A stretch of DNA of 5,878 nt from the NCBI GenBank assembly GCA_964614415.1, contig CAZTLE010000228.1, forward strand, positions 1-5,878, in the 5' to 3' direction. The DNA is from CAZTLE01 sp964614415 (GTDB taxonomy: Bacteria; Bacteroidota; Bacteroidia; Flavobacteriales; Flavobacteriaceae). The notes below the pieces were generated by a model. The model saw only the letters and a program-made list of their open reading frames with translations, searched no databases and was not told the origin of the DNA. Below are positions 5,872-5,878 of the stretch, piece by piece. The stretch's first letter is position 1. Every line of letters starts with the position of its first letter. Position numbers and translations under genes: made by a program.

Positions 5872-5878
5872 AGAATCA

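Overview
The window has a two-gene plus-strand cassette on the left, a decayed stretch in the middle, and a three-gene minus-strand cluster on the right. The genes lack clear Shine-Dalgarno sequences and have A-rich leaders, which together with an AT-rich VanZ-like/small-membrane-protein cluster leans towards Bacteroidota. This is a weak call: a tRNA-like 3' end encoding CCA in the middle would also suit other phyla.

Left (238-3782, +): a 729-residue intracellular subtilase (S8 peptidase, complete Asp/His/Ser triad) is followed 26 bases later by a 442-residue metallo-beta-lactamase-fold hydrolase of the ComEC-like type (HxDxDH motif). The two are almost certainly co-transcribed. A cytosolic protease paired with an MBL hydrolase recalls protease-effector cassettes in bacterial conflict/anti-phage systems. 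No STAND, AAA or other sensor NTPase is present, so this may be a compact self-contained module or part of a larger one. The defence role is inference.

Middle (3783-4697): no intact gene. It holds two candidate hairpins, a low-complexity CCAAC-rich patch, a 24-base segment with the exact layout of the 3' end of a tRNA-Asn gene (4061-4084, minus orientation; probable attachment-site scar), and a decayed minus-strand gene for a tandem helix-turn-helix (XRE-like) regulator (4117-4619). The HTH relic has a one-base frameshift and a second, more decayed copy of its first domain with an in-frame stop.

Right (4698-5795, -): transcribed right to left, a four-helix VanZ-like membrane protein, then a secreted beta-sandwich-like protein overlapping it by 17 bases, then a small membrane-anchored protein with two CxxCxGxG zinc-ribbon knuckles. 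Its joint function is unknown. The cluster is more AT-rich than the protease gene. A strong dyad lies at the right edge (5847-5871).

If the tRNA-Asn 3' fragment is a true attachment scar, its orientation would put the integrated element to the right of 4084, with the protease-MBL cassette outside that element or in an adjoining one. This cannot be settled inside the window.
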